Assembly: GCF_001553345.1 (NCBI RefSeq)
Contig: NZ_KQ960768.1
Span: 83,238-147,237 of the forward strand
Reading direction: 5' to 3'
From: Veillonella sp. DNF00869
Lineage (GTDB): Bacteria; Bacillota; Negativicutes; Veillonellales; Veillonellaceae
DNA length: 64,000 nucleotides
Every line of letters starts with the position of its first letter. The first letter of the stretch is position 1. Of this stretch, positions 34,195-44,346 are shown in pieces. Under the pieces are notes generated by a model. It made no database searches and was not told the origin of the DNA. It worked only from the letters and a program-made list of their open reading frames with translations. Both the position numbers and the translations under genes were made by a program.

Positions 34195-36339
34195 TTAGAA
34201 TTGTCCACCAAAGCTAAAGTGGAATTTCTTTTGATCTTTACTAATACCATAGTCGATACGTACTGGACCAATTGGTGTTGTCACACGCACGCCGGCACCT
34301 ACAGAAACATTAAATGTTTTAGAATGTTTGAACCAAGGTACATTTGGTGCATCCCATGCATCACCTAAATCTGTAAATAATGCACCGCTTACTTTATTCC
34401 AAATTGGGAAGCGATATTCTGCCGTAAAGTTGTACATTTTTTTACCACGGTATTGATCATCCTCATAAGCACGAAGAGAATCAGAACCACCGATTGTATA
34501 TAATTGACTATATGGTAAATCACCCATTGCCCAACCTAATCGTGCACGGAAGGCAAGAACTTGTTTATTACCTACTTTTTTATACGTTCTAGCTTCGCCA
34601 GTGAATTTATAGAAGTTAAAGTCACCACCTAAGCCATGACCACCCCATTGTAATGTACTGGATAAACGTTTACCACGTGTTGGTTCGTATACATTATCAC
34701 GGGAGTCAAATACTTTTTGCCAGCTAATGCTGTTTGTTGTGCCAAAGTTATGTTTAATATATCCTGTGCTAGCAAACTTATAGCCCTCATTATTCCAACG
34801 ATATCCTGATCCAGGACCGCCATTTACATCTGTATCATACCGGAAACCACTGGAATCTTTATTATCCCAAACATAAGTATCTTTACGATGCTCTAATGTG
34901 ACATAATCACGAGTAAACTCACCCGTTTGACGTCCTAAAGAAATATTAAAGCCATTAGATTTTCTGTCATAGGTAGCTTTCGATTGTCCTTTTTCGTTGT
35001 AATCTATATATTCGTTTAATTGATTGTAGTAGGTTACCCCTAAAGATGTGCCTTTTCTATCAATCCATGGACGCAAGTAGGAAACAGAGTAGTTTTTATA
35101 ACCTGCTGTGCCTCCAAACTCCCAGTGAACTTTCACTTTATCACCAGTACCGCGTAAGTTTTCTTCACCCACTTCTACAATACCTACAAAGCCATCAGCA
35201 CCAGAATAACCTGCACCTAATGTAATCGTACCTGTTTTATGTTCTAGTACGTCCACTTCAATGTTCACCATTTCTTCTGTGGAGCCTTGTGTTAAACGTA
35301 CATTTACATCATCAAAGAAACCTAAGTTATATACTTTCTCTACAGATCGACGTACTAAGAATTTATTAAATGGTTGTCCCACTTTTTGGTTAAATTCACG
35401 AGTAATCACACGATCTTTAGTCTTTTTATTACCATGTGGAGTAATACGTTCTACAATACCTTCTACTACAGATACGTGTAATACACCATTGTCATCTACA
35501 GCCATATCTTTTACATGAGCTAAAATATATCCATCACGTTGGTACGCTGCGTTGATACCTTGTACTTTTTCACCAACTGCAATAGTATTTAACACAGTGT
35601 TAGGTTGTACATCTAAATAGTTCAATAATACATCTGTTTTGTATACCGTATTACCCTCTACAGACACACCTTTAATCACTGGGTTTAAGGTTACATGATA
35701 TGCTACTTTTACACCTTCTGGTACTTCTGTAAATACTGGTGTAATTTCTGAAAGAACACCGGAACCACCTAGGTTAGCAATCTCTTTAGAGATTCCTTCT
35801 ACTGTAACAGCATCACCAATTTTACCTTGTAATAAAGAAAGGAAAGCCGGTTGATTTGCTTGGTCAAGACCTTCAATAGAAATATGAGTGATCGTTTTGC
35901 CTACATATTTTTGTAACTCCGCTTCAGTTAGGGATGTGAAATAACGAGCTTGTACTTGAGGAATCGCTGTTTCCACACCTGCCGCCTGTGCTTCTTCTAA
36001 TTTATCACCACCAGCTTTTGTGATAACTTTAACTTCTTTGTCATTAGTAGCTAAGGAAGAGTTATCAACACGTTTACGTTGTTCTTCAATAGCATCACGT
36101 TGTGCAGCCTCAGACAAACCTTCACGAGCTGCTGCAATCGCTGCCTCTGTAGCCGTATCACCAGAGGCTACTGTTTCTTGGCGTGTAGTATTTTGCTTTC
36201 CTAAATCCTCCATGGATAATTTAGCAATTGTTTTGCCACTTTCAGTCGTAGTAGCAGTATCAGCAAATACTGGAGTTGTACTGATTGCCGCTAGGACAGC
36301 AAAGGTTAAAAATTTCTTATAAGATAGGTTTCCCTTCAT
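34195..36339 (-). CDS. bamA: Outer-membrane protein assembly factor BamA
   Basis: A 714-residue Omp85 protein that inserts beta-barrels into the outer membrane. A signal peptide covers 1 to about 26 (ending VFADT), and a Glu/Ala-rich extension covers about 30-125. Three POTRA-like repeats follow, beginning ITHISIEGLDQ, IKGVSVEGNTVYK and VERITPHGNKKTK. The barrel runs from about 375 to the end, includes SLRAYEDDQYRGKKMY, and finishes KFHFSFGGQF with the terminal Phe of the outer-membrane sorting signal. E. coli BamA has five POTRAs. Upstream is a small membrane protein; downstream are an unknown exported protein and three OmpH-like genes. Confidence 0.94.
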   Translation of the reverse strand: MKGNLSYKKFLTFAVLAAISTTPVFADTATTTESGKTIAKLSMEDLGKQNTTRQETVASGDTATEAAIAAAREGLSEAAQRDAIEEQRKRVDNSSLATNDKEVKVITKAGGDKLEEAQAAGVETAIPQVQARYFTSLTEAELQKYVGKTITHISIEGLDQANQPAFLSLLQGKIGDAVTVEGISKEIANLGGSGVLSEITPVFTEVPEGVKVAYHVTLNPVIKGVSVEGNTVYKTDVLLNYLDVQPNTVLNTIAVGEKVQGINAAYQRDGYILAHVKDMAVDDNGVLHVSVVEGIVERITPHGNKKTKDRVITREFNQKVGQPFNKFLVRRSVEKVYNLGFFDDVNVRLTQGSTEEMVNIEVDVLEHKTGTITLGAGYSGADGFVGIVEVGEENLRGTGDKVKVHWEFGGTAGYKNYSVSYLRPWIDRKGTSLGVTYYNQLNEYIDYNEKGQSKATYDRKSNGFNISLGRQTGEFTRDYVTLEHRKDTYVWDNKDSSGFRYDTDVNGGPGSGYRWNNEGYKFASTGYIKHNFGTTNSISWQKVFDSRDNVYEPTRGKRLSSTLQWGGHGLGGDFNFYKFTGEARTYKKVGNKQVLAFRARLGWAMGDLPYSQLYTIGGSDSLRAYEDDQYRGKKMYNFTAEYRFPIWNKVSGALFTDLGDAWDAPNVPWFKHSKTFNVSVGAGVRVTTPIGPVRIDYGISKDQKKFHFSFGGQF

Positions 36340-36368
36340 ATATGTTCCTCCTTAGAATATAAAAGGTG

Positions 36369-36869
36369 CTAATCTCGCAAAATACGTCCACCAGTTTGCA
36401 CTGCATGTACCATGTCTTTCGAGCTAATAGTAGGATCTTTTCTAGGTTCTACATTGGGCTGTGTTGTTACAACATGATTGGTTTCTATCACCGTCTCTAC
36501 GGGCTTAGGTTCAGCCTGTTCTATGGTTGGTGATTCTTTCACTACCACTGTGGAAGACACAGGTGCAGGTTTCACCTCTACCTTTGTTTCTATGACAGGA
36601 GTATGTGTTACGTTCCCTGCTTCATGTTGTGATAGCCACCAATGTGTTACCCCTATGACTCCTACTAATGCAATAGTTAACATAGCTCGTTGTGCGTAGG
36701 ACACAATAGAGGGTCTACCCTCATTCATTTGCTTCATCTCTGCTTGAGCCAAGAATAAATGAAAGTTCCCCTTCACACTTCCCTTTGTAGCATAGGACTT
36801 AGCTGCTGCATCTAACCAAGCACGAACCATGCGAATGCGTTTTTCCATAGGTGTTGTTACAGGTTTCAT
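36369..36869 (-). CDS. Single-helix membrane protein of unknown function
   Basis: A 166-residue protein, not recognised. A basic cytoplasmic N-terminus of about 60 residues precedes one membrane helix (62-79, MLTIALVGVIGVTHWWL), followed by a Pro/Val/Glu/Thr-rich periplasmic segment (KVEVKPAPVSSTVVV...) ending NHVV...GGRILRD. The layout resembles periplasm-spanning linker proteins. It is the first gene of the bamA transcript and has AAGGAGG before its ATG. It begins 30 nt from bamA, so it may be co-expressed with envelope assembly genes. Confidence 0.7.
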   Translation of the reverse strand: MKPVTTPMEKRIRMVRAWLDAAAKSYATKGSVKGNFHLFLAQAEMKQMNEGRPSIVSYAQRAMLTIALVGVIGVTHWWLSQHEAGNVTHTPVIETKVEVKPAPVSSTVVVKESPTIEQAEPKPVETVIETNHVVTTQPNVEPRKDPTISSKDMVHAVQTGGRILRD

Positions 36870-36942
36870 ACATTCCTCCTTTCATAACTATATAATCGTA
36901 GTTAGAAAGAAAAAAGTGAACCTATTTCTTACTATCTTTACT

Positions 36943-36971
36943 ATTATACCAATGAACCGCTATTTTGCCTA
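36943..36971 (-). promoter_or_regulatory. Promoter of the bamA-lpx operon
   Basis: On the minus strand TATAAT (36948-36943) with TGG before it (extended -10) and a weak -35 TAGGCA (36971-36966), 17 nt apart. The 36870-37116 gap is a divergent promoter region with nothing else coding that I can support. Confidence 0.6.
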
Positions 36972-37080
36972 TTTTTTTCTGCTAACTTTCTTTATACTAC
37001 TCTATTTTTTTAATATTTTAATGAAGAATCTATTTCAATTTCATTCCATTTGACCACAGTTCGCCATATATCCTAATCTA

Positions 37081-37100
37081 TGCTATACTTATTCATAGCA
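37081..37100 (+). promoter_or_regulatory. Extended -10 and hairpin before the DUF805 gene
   Basis: TGCTATACT (37081-37089) is an extended -10. The same stretch forms TGCTAT (37081-37086) and ATAGCA (37095-37100) arms, just before AAGGAGG at 37104-37110. Confidence 0.4.
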
Positions 37101-37116
37101 TATAAGGAGGTTCCTT

Positions 37117-37629
37117 ATGGACATACTGATTAATATGGGCCTATCATTTCTAGTAGGTGTAGCAGCCCTCTTTCTTTTACTTGCGCTAGAACCACACAGT
37201 CATGGCGTATTAAATTCATCAGGTCGGATGAATCGATTTCAATTTATCATTGGCATACTATTTTTATCTGCTACTATGCATATTTTTAATATGTTTATCC
37301 AACAGCTATTAGATGTAGTTGTAATATTGCCGGCTTATTTTGGCATCAAAGTATTAGCTTACGCAGGATATATCATATTGCTCCCTCTATACTATACCCT
37401 ATACATACGACGATTCAATGACATCGGATTACCAGGTCGTCTCCTTGGTATACTATTGGGTATGTATATTATTTGTACAAATTTATATCTACCATTAAAG
37501 AATATTTATATTCTGCACACTATTATTGTAGTAATTATACATGGATTCTTATCTTGTTTCCCTGGTTCTACTGGAAACAATCGCTACGGACCTCCTAGTC
37601 CTTGGCCAAGCAAACGTAAGAAAGGATAG
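37117..37629 (+). CDS. DUF805 family membrane protein
   Basis: A 170-residue membrane protein with about four helices (5-25, 43-63, 75-98, 105-135). DUF805 landmarks are present: SGRMNRFQFIIG, YIRRFNDIGLPGR and the C-terminal FPGSTGNNRYGPPSPWP. Function is unknown. One of only two plus-strand protein genes in the window, with AAGGAGG 6 nt before the ATG. Its stop touches the beginning of the next gene. Confidence 0.85.
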   Translation: MDILINMGLSFLVGVAALFLLLALEPHSHGVLNSSGRMNRFQFIIGILFLSATMHIFNMFIQQLLDVVVILPAYFGIKVLAYAGYIILLPLYYTLYIRRFNDIGLPGRLLGILLGMYIICTNLYLPLKNIYILHTIIVVIIHGFLSCFPGSTGNNRYGPPSPWPSKRKKG

Positions 37630-37634
37630 TGATT

Positions 37635-38201
37635 ATGGGACTCTTCGATTGGTTCACGCAAACTCCAGACCATATCATAAGCTATGCCCCTGGCGGTCAT
37701 ACATTGCAAGTTAAAATTACTTACAATACAAAAACAGGTCTATTTACGTATCGTGGTCGCTATGGTACACGTGCTAAGTTTTATGATACAGATATCGACC
37801 ATATCGACAACAAAGAGGTGAGTCGCACCCATCGAGTCTTGCTCATTCAAGGTCGAGATACCTGTCTTGCTACATTAGATGTATTGACTAATTTAGTAAA
37901 TGAAAATTTACAAGCATGGATTGAATCTCGTGGCACTGTAGCCTACGATTATGATCAACAACAACGTGGATTATGGGTTAATACAGCTGCTGTGAAAGCT
38001 GCCATCGATGCAGGTCCTCCAGTGGAAACTGCTACCATTGAAGTAGAGGATACATCAGAGAATACTACCACATCTGATGTAGTACCAGCCTTGGATGATC
38101 CCATTCTTCGTATCAAACAGTTAAAAGAACTCCTTGATATGGGGGCCATTACTGACGAAGAATTTCAACAGAAAAAAGAAGAATTACTCAATAAAATCTA
38201 A
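37635..38201 (+). CDS. SHOCT-domain protein
   Basis: A 188-residue cytoplasmic protein. The first about 110 residues form a beta-rich domain of unknown type (VKITYNTKTGLFTYRGRYGT, then TDIDHIDNKEVSRTHRVLLI). An acidic Thr-rich linker follows, and the last about 30 residues are a SHOCT motif (IKQLKELLDMGAITDEEFQQKKEELL), a short oligomerisation or targeting helix pair. ATG at 37635 follows AAAGGA by 8 nt; the GTG 6 nt earlier is less likely. It is paired with the DUF805 gene, a combination seen among membrane-associated proteins, but no function can be assigned. Confidence 0.78.
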   Translation: MGLFDWFTQTPDHIISYAPGGHTLQVKITYNTKTGLFTYRGRYGTRAKFYDTDIDHIDNKEVSRTHRVLLIQGRDTCLATLDVLTNLVNENLQAWIESRGTVAYDYDQQQRGLWVNTAAVKAAIDAGPPVETATIEVEDTSENTTTSDVVPALDDPILRIKQLKELLDMGAITDEEFQQKKEELLNKI

Positions 38202-38206
38202 ATACT

Positions 38207-38250
38207 AAAAGGACTGTTTCCAGTGTCTCTTTCACTGGAACAGTCCTTTT
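38207..38250. terminator. Terminator after the SHOCT gene
   Basis: AAAAGGACTGTTTCCAGTG (38207-38225) pairs with CACTGGAACAGTCCTTTT (38233-38250) with one bulged base. It is strong and A/T-flanked on both sides, so it could also end pyr transcripts arriving from the right. Confidence 0.8.
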
Positions 38251-38303
38251 CTGTATTGTATTCAAAGTTCTCTTCTTTAGGGCTTTCCCTGTATCGATAT
38301 ATT

Positions 38304-38361
38304 TCCTGATAACCACTCTGATTTTAGATGTATTGCTGACACTATAAACCTATTACAGGAG
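38304..38361. other. Intergenic element related to one at 47675-47715
   Basis: This stretch just beyond the pyrD end contains CCTGATAACCACTCT and CTATA-3 nt-CTATTACAGGA. Both blocks recur in the same order and orientation at 47675-47715. No reading frame or terminator is apparent in it. Confidence 0.4.
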
Positions 38362-38378
38362 ATATACATTTTCTCTTA

Positions 38379-39305
38379 TTAAGGCATAATAATACCACCA
38401 ACTAAGTTCGACACATGATCGATGTGTTGGCTTTCACAATAAGCGCTCATTTCACTAGCGATGATGCCAATAGCTCGTGGATCTACCATCGTTGCCGTCC
38501 CCACAGACACGATATCAGCTCCTACTAGCATAAATTCTAAGGCATCTTCACCAGTCATGATGCCGCCGCCCCCCATAATTGGGATTTCAATAGCTTGTGC
38601 CACTTGATGTGTTAAGCGCAATGCCACTGGTTTCACAGCTGGACCAGATAAACCACCATAGATATTCCCCAATAATGGTTTACGAGTCCGTAGATCTACA
38701 GACATCCCTAATAGGGTATTAATCATACTGATACCATCTGCACCTGCCGCTTCTACAGCACGAGCAATCTCTACGATATCTGTTACATTGGGTGATAACT
38801 TCATAATTACTGGCAAATCTGTATGCCCTTTTACCGCTTTACATACAGCAGCCGCACTCTCCGCCTGCACACCAAATGCCATACCTCCGCATTTTACATT
38901 AGGACAACTAATGTTGACCTCTAAGGCTGCTATCCCTTCGACGGTCAATGTTTTTGCCATATATTCGTACTCTTCCAGTGTATTACCAGAGATATTCGCA
39001 AAAATTGGCACATCATATTGTTTTAAATTTGGTAATATATCTGCTACGAACGCTTCTGCTCCTGGATTTTCTAATCCGATACAGTTCAACACCCCAGATG
39101 GTGTTTCAGCGATACGTACACCAGCATTACCAGGTCGAGGAGTAGGTGTTAAACCTTTTACAGAAATCGCCCCTACCTCTGTATCAAGGTCTAAATATCC
39201 ATCATATTCCAATCCGAACCCAAAAGTGCCCGATGCTGCTACAATAGGATTTTTCATGGAGATACCACAGAACTCCACTGCTAATTTAGGATCTACAGTA
39301 GCCAT
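38379..39305 (-). CDS. pyrD: Dihydroorotate dehydrogenase B, catalytic subunit
   Basis: A 308-residue class 1B enzyme oxidising dihydroorotate to orotate with FMN. Active-site segment NISCPNVKCGGMAFG holds the catalytic Cys, IMKLSPNVTDI and GGGGIMTGEDALEFMLVGA bind FMN and phosphate. It works as a heterotetramer with PyrK, encoded just upstream, passing electrons to NAD+. The stop of pyrK and the start of pyrD overlap. It is the last gene of the pyr operon. Confidence 0.96.
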   Translation of the reverse strand: MATVDPKLAVEFCGISMKNPIVAASGTFGFGLEYDGYLDLDTEVGAISVKGLTPTPRPGNAGVRIAETPSGVLNCIGLENPGAEAFVADILPNLKQYDVPIFANISGNTLEEYEYMAKTLTVEGIAALEVNISCPNVKCGGMAFGVQAESAAAVCKAVKGHTDLPVIMKLSPNVTDIVEIARAVEAAGADGISMINTLLGMSVDLRTRKPLLGNIYGGLSGPAVKPVALRLTHQVAQAIEIPIMGGGGIMTGEDALEFMLVGADIVSVGTATMVDPRAIGIIASEMSAYCESQHIDHVSNLVGGIIMP

Positions 39306-40072
39306 TAGAAAAACACCTCCTCAGCAGGGAATACAGGACCATCTTTACACACTTTATATCGTGTGCCACTTTTACCTTGGCATGCACAGCCTACGCAACC
39401 ACCGGTACCACAACCCATGCGTTCCTCTAAGGACACTTGGCAAGGCACTCCCATTTGTTGAGCTACAGCGGCTACCCCTTTCATCATTGGTGTAGGACCA
39501 CATGTCAAGACCGCATCAAACTGCTCTTCTTTCATCAGCGTTTCCATCACAGACGTAGGATATCCTTTAGTACCCAGTGAGCCATCATCTGTGGTGATGT
39601 GTACAGTCACAGGACTATCTTTAAATAAATCAGCCCAAAATGATTCACTTGCATTACGGAATCCTAATATCACATGAGCCTCTTGACCTGGTTGTAACCG
39701 ATCAGCGATACATAGCATAGGCGCAATTCCAACACCACCACCCACTAATAACATGCGGTCTGCAGTGGTAAAAGCTTGACCTAATGGTCCCAAGCAATCT
39801 AAGGTATCCCCTTCTCGTAGCTGAGTCATAATCTCTGTACCTTTACCTACCACACGATATAATAAGTCGATGGTACCTGCTTCGGCATCAAAGCCGGCAT
39901 AACTGATAGGTCTGCGCAACAAGGGAGCTGTGCCCCCTGTGACGCGAACATTGCAAAACTGTCCTAGTTGTGCCTCTTTTGCTTGTTTGGGTGCATATAC
40001 GGATAGTCTCCATACATCACTGCCTATTTGGGTGTTATGAATCACTCGACCCATTTCTACATATCCACTCAT
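39305..40072 (-). CDS. pyrK: Dihydroorotate dehydrogenase B, electron transfer subunit
   Basis: A 255-residue ferredoxin-reductase-like subunit. FAD binding is at LLRRPISYAGFD, NAD binding at LLVGGGVGIAPML, and the C-terminal [2Fe-2S] site at ERMGCGTGGCVGCACQGK plus a later Cys in RYKVCKDGPVF. It couples PyrD to NAD+. Position between carB and pyrD is the usual Firmicute order. Confidence 0.95.
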   Translation of the reverse strand: MSGYVEMGRVIHNTQIGSDVWRLSVYAPKQAKEAQLGQFCNVRVTGGTAPLLRRPISYAGFDAEAGTIDLLYRVVGKGTEIMTQLREGDTLDCLGPLGQAFTTADRMLLVGGGVGIAPMLCIADRLQPGQEAHVILGFRNASESFWADLFKDSPVTVHITTDDGSLGTKGYPTSVMETLMKEEQFDAVLTCGPTPMMKGVAAVAQQMGVPCQVSLEERMGCGTGGCVGCACQGKSGTRYKVCKDGPVFPAEEVFF

Positions 40073-40078
40073 TTATGA

Positions 40079-43000
40079 TTACTCCATTTCATAATCTTGC
40101 ACTGCATCCACTGTAATAGCATCACCTGCGGTAGCTCGACTAGCTACAACATGTAATACTTCACGAGCTGTATCCAAAGATGTTAAGCATGGTACGCCCA
40201 TTTCTACAGCTAAACGACGCAATTGGAATCCCTCTCGTTCTGGTTGTTTACCAAAGGTTAGGGTATTTAGCATCAAATCTACTTTACCTTCACGAATAGC
40301 ATCTGCACAGTTTGGACTACCTTCAGATAGCTTATTCACTATAGTGCAATCTACACCGTGTTCTGTGAAATAACGACCAGTACCACCTGTAGCTTGAATG
40401 TGGTACCCCAATTCGATAAAACCTTTTGCCAAACGGGCTGCTTCTTCTTTATCACGATCGGCTACGGTCATCAAAATATTGCCTTTATCTGGAATGCGCA
40501 TATTGGCTCCGTGAATCGCTTTGAACAAGGCATCTGCATAAGTACGGCCAATTCCCATTACTTCTCCAGTAGATTTCATTTCTGGTCCTAGTGCAATTTC
40601 TACCAACCCCATTTTTGAGAAGGAGAATACTGGTGCTTTTACAGCCACATGTGGACGGGCTAGCACTAATCCAGTTGGTAATCCCAAGCTTTCCAAGGTT
40701 TCTCCTAAAGCAATTCGTGTTGCATACTCCACCATGTTGATACCAGTTACTTTACTAATGAAAGGCACTGTACGGCTAGAACGAGGGTTCACTTCGATAA
40801 CATGTAACTCATCATTAACCACAATATATTGGATATTGAGTACCCCTTTTACCTGCAACCCTTGAGCAATGCGACGAGTATAATCTACGATTTGATTCGT
40901 CAACTCTTCCGACAAATGTTGTGCTGGATATACCGCAATAGAATCTCCAGAGTGTACCCCTGCTCGTTCCACTTGTTCCATAATACCCGGAATGCATACA
41001 TCGATACCATCAGAAATCGCATCTACTTCTACTTCCATGCCTACCATGTAGCGGTCGATTAACACTGGGTGATCTTTCGATGCTACTACAGCTTCTTTCA
41101 TATAACGATCTAATTCTTGGTCATTATATACAATTTCCATAGCACGACCACCTAGTACATAAGACGGACGGACAATCAATGGATATTGTAAGCGTTTTGC
41201 TGCTTCTAAGGCTTCTTCATCGCTAGTCACCAACGCCCCTACTGGACGAGGAATTTCCAATTTTGCCAATAATTCATCGAAACGTTCACGGTCTTCTGCC
41301 ATATCGATGCTGTCTACAGATGTACCTAGAATATTTACACCTCTTGCAGCCAACGGTCCTGCTAAGTTAATGGCTGTTTGTCCACCGAACTGAGCAATAA
41401 CCCCTACTGGATTCTCCTTGCGGATAATTTCCATCACATCATCTACTGTCAACGGTTCAAAGTACAAGCTATCAGATGTATCAAAATCTGTACTTACTGT
41501 CTCTGGGTTATTGTTAATAATGATGGATTTCATGCCCGCTTTACGCAATGCCCAAGAGGAATGAACAGAGCAATAATCAAATTCTACCCCTTGTCCGATA
41601 CGAATTGGACCGGAACCAAGAACGATAACGCTGTTTTCACCACGTGGTACTACTTCATCTTCTGTGGCATAGGCACTGTAATAATATGGTGTGTGCGCTT
41701 CAAATTCTGCGGCACAGGTATCTACGTATTTATAGGTTGGATGAATATTCCATTCATTGCGTTTTGCCAATACGTCTTCTGCACTACAATTTGCATATCT
41801 AGCAATGACTTTGTCTGGGAAAGAGTAACGCTTCGCAGTTTTTAAATTTGTTTCTGTTACACCATTAGTGGCCAAATCTTTTTCTACTAATATAATATTT
41901 TTAATTTTATTGATGAAGAAAGAATTTATTTTTGTAATATAGCAGATTTTCTCTACACTAATACCCACACGAAGAGCTTGAGCGATGACATAGAGACGTT
42001 CATCATCCACTAATTGTAATCGTTCAATCAGTTGCTCAGGCGTTTCATGAGCAATCTTTTTCAGTTCAATATGATCTAATCCAATTTCTAAAGAACGAAT
42101 GGCTTTTAATAGAGAACCTTCTAAGGTTCTGTCGATAGCCATAACTTCGCCAGTGGCTTTCATTTGCGTTCCCAACGTACGGTCCGCCAAATTAAATTTT
42201 TCAAATGGCCAACGAGGAAATTTTGTTACCACATAGTCCAAGGATGGTTCAAAGCACGCTTTAGTTTCCCCTGTAACTGCATTTGTAATTTCATCTAAGG
42301 TCATGCCGATAGCAACCTTAGCTGCTACCTTAGCAATAGGATATCCCGTTGCCTTAGAAGCTAATGCAGAAGAACGAGACACGCGAGGATTTACTTCGAT
42401 AACATAGTATTGATTACTATATGGGTCCAAGGCATATTGCACATTACAGCCACCTTCAATTTTAAGATAGCGAATGATATCAACCGAAGCCGTACGCAAC
42501 ATTTGGTACTGTGTATCATTCAACGTTTGCGATGGTGCCACTACTACAGAATCGCCTGTATGCACCCCTACTGGGTCAATGTTCTCCATATTACATACAA
42601 TGATACAGTTATCTGCGCGGTCACGCATCACTTCGTATTCGATTTCTTTCCAACCAGCTACAGATCGTTCTACAAGAATTTGATGGATTGGACTAAGCTT
42701 GATGCCACGAAGAGCAATCATGTACATTTCTTCTTCGTTATGAGCAATACCGCCGCCTGTGCCACCTAGTGTATAGGCAGGACGGATGATGATAGGGTAT
42801 CCAATACGATTGGCAAAATCCACTGCCTCCGCCACATCACTGAAAATATCAGATTCTGGCACAGGTTGGTTGATACGTTTCATTGCCTCTTTAAACAATT
42901 CACGGTCTTCCGCTTGTTTGATAGCCTCTAAAGTAGTACCCAATAATTTTACATTATACTCCTTAAGGACTCCTGCCTCTGACAGTTCTACCGCCATATT

Positions 43001-43279
43001 GAGACCAACTTGTCCACCTAATGTAGCCAACACACCATATGGGCGTTCTTTACGGATAATCTCTGTAACAAACTCCAAAGAAATCGGTTCAATATAAACA
43101 CGGTCCGCAATATCACGGTCTGTCATGATAGTAGCCGGATTGGAGTTCACTAATACAACTTCATAACCTTCTTCACGAAGAGATTGACAAGCCTGTGTGC
43201 CTGCATAATCAAACTCAGCTGCCTGCCCGATAATAATTGGACCAGAACCAATTACAAGAACTTTTTTCTTTTCCATCAT
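40079..43279 (-). CDS. carB: Carbamoyl-phosphate synthase large subunit
   Basis: A 1066-residue two-lobe synthetase that makes carbamoyl phosphate from bicarbonate, ATP and the ammonia delivered by CarA. Both ATP-grasp halves are visible, beginning [21 protein letters not shown] and [20 protein letters not shown], with duplicated EVNPR motifs. The C-terminal MGS-like domain (about 930-1066) is the allosteric region. Its start overlaps the carA stop by one base. Confidence 0.97.
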   Translation of the reverse strand: MMEKKKVLVIGSGPIIIGQAAEFDYAGTQACQSLREEGYEVVLVNSNPATIMTDRDIADRVYIEPISLEFVTEIIRKERPYGVLATLGGQVGLNMAVELSEAGVLKEYNVKLLGTTLEAIKQAEDRELFKEAMKRINQPVPESDIFSDVAEAVDFANRIGYPIIIRPAYTLGGTGGGIAHNEEEMYMIALRGIKLSPIHQILVERSVAGWKEIEYEVMRDRADNCIIVCNMENIDPVGVHTGDSVVVAPSQTLNDTQYQMLRTASVDIIRYLKIEGGCNVQYALDPYSNQYYVIEVNPRVSRSSALASKATGYPIAKVAAKVAIGMTLDEITNAVTGETKACFEPSLDYVVTKFPRWPFEKFNLADRTLGTQMKATGEVMAIDRTLEGSLLKAIRSLEIGLDHIELKKIAHETPEQLIERLQLVDDERLYVIAQALRVGISVEKICYITKINSFFINKIKNIILVEKDLATNGVTETNLKTAKRYSFPDKVIARYANCSAEDVLAKRNEWNIHPTYKYVDTCAAEFEAHTPYYYSAYATEDEVVPRGENSVIVLGSGPIRIGQGVEFDYCSVHSSWALRKAGMKSIIINNNPETVSTDFDTSDSLYFEPLTVDDVMEIIRKENPVGVIAQFGGQTAINLAGPLAARGVNILGTSVDSIDMAEDRERFDELLAKLEIPRPVGALVTSDEEALEAAKRLQYPLIVRPSYVLGGRAMEIVYNDQELDRYMKEAVVASKDHPVLIDRYMVGMEVEVDAISDGIDVCIPGIMEQVERAGVHSGDSIAVYPAQHLSEELTNQIVDYTRRIAQGLQVKGVLNIQYIVVNDELHVIEVNPRSSRTVPFISKVTGINMVEYATRIALGETLESLGLPTGLVLARPHVAVKAPVFSFSKMGLVEIALGPEMKSTGEVMGIGRTYADALFKAIHGANMRIPDKGNILMTVADRDKEEAARLAKGFIELGYHIQATGGTGRYFTEHGVDCTIVNKLSEGSPNCADAIREGKVDLMLNTLTFGKQPEREGFQLRRLAVEMGVPCLTSLDTAREVLHVVASRATAGDAITVDAVQDYEME

Positions 43280-44346
43280 TAACCTCTTCTCATCAATGTT
43301 TTAAAACGTTCAAACAAATATACATTATCAGTCGGACCCGGAGACGCTTCTGGATGATATTGTACCGACATAATCGGCAATTCATTATGCACTAATCCTT
43401 CTACAGTACCATCATTTACACTGCGATGGGATACGCGCAATCCAGAACCCTCTAGGCTTGCTTCATCAACTGCATAACCATGATTTTGAGAGGTAATATG
43501 AACACGATTCGTATCTAAATCTTTTACTGGATGGTTAGATCCACGATGACCAAAACGCAACTTATACGTTTCACCACCAAATGCACGAGCAATCAGTTGA
43601 TGTCCCATGCAAATGCCAAAAATAGGTTTTTGGCCTACTAATTTTTTTATTTCTTCAACAATTTCAGGTACGTCTTTCGGATCTCCCGGTCCATTGGACA
43701 AGAAGATTCCATCAGGATTGCAAGCCATCACTGTTTCAGCTTTTGTATGAGCTGGGAAAATTGTCAATCGACACCCTTCGTTTTCCAAAGATTGAAGAAT
43801 ATTTTCTTTTACACCAAAATCGTACACAGCTACATGAAACTCAGCTGTATCTTGACCACGGCGACCTTCCCATTTTGTGGTAACACGCATAATGTGATCT
43901 GTCGCTAGTGGTTGCGCTAATAAAGCATCGATTTTCTCTTGTGGTGTATCTGTTGGGCAAATAACCCCTTTCATCACGCCATGGCTGCGGATAGCACGTG
44001 TAATTGCACGTGTATCCACATTGTATAAACATGGAATACCATGGCTTCTCATATATTCCTCAAATGTCCCCTCATTTTGCCAATTACTAGGGAACGTACA
44101 CAATTCTCCTACAATCATTGCCTTGCAATAGGGCTTAGAAGATTGATCTACCTCACGTGTGACACCATAATTGCCTACTAATGGGTAAGTTAAAGTAATA
44201 ATTTGATCTGCATATGACGGATCTGTTAAAATCTCTTGATATCCCGTCATCCCTGTATTAAACACTACTTCGCCAACGATTGGCATGCCCCCCAGCAATG
44301 TGCCCTCAAAGATAGTTCCATTTTCTAATACCAGTTTTCCTGTCAC
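43279..44346 (-). CDS. carA: Carbamoyl-phosphate synthase small subunit
   Basis: A 355-residue class I glutamine amidotransferase subunit. The N-terminal half is the CarA-specific domain, and the C-terminal half has the nucleophile elbow [13 protein letters not shown] (Cys) and the His-Glu pair in [13 protein letters not shown]. It feeds ammonia to CarB. It overlaps pyrC by 4 nt (ATGA). Confidence 0.96.
   Translation of the reverse strand: MTGKLVLENGTIFEGTLLGGMPIVGEVVFNTGMTGYQEILTDPSYADQIITLTYPLVGNYGVTREVDQSSKPYCKAMIVGELCTFPSNWQNEGTFEEYMRSHGIPCLYNVDTRAITRAIRSHGVMKGVICPTDTPQEKIDALLAQPLATDHIMRVTTKWEGRRGQDTAEFHVAVYDFGVKENILQSLENEGCRLTIFPAHTKAETVMACNPDGIFLSNGPGDPKDVPEIVEEIKKLVGQKPIFGICMGHQLIARAFGGETYKLRFGHRGSNHPVKDLDTNRVHITSQNHGYAVDEASLEGSGLRVSHRSVNDGTVEGLVHNELPIMSVQYHPEASPGPTDNVYLFERFKTLMRRG

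Noticed and set aside
36829..37053. A plus-strand open frame of 74 codons in the divergent promoter region
   Set aside because: It begins inside the opposite-strand gene, is low-complexity Phe/Leu from AT-rich DNA and covers the bamA operon promoter.
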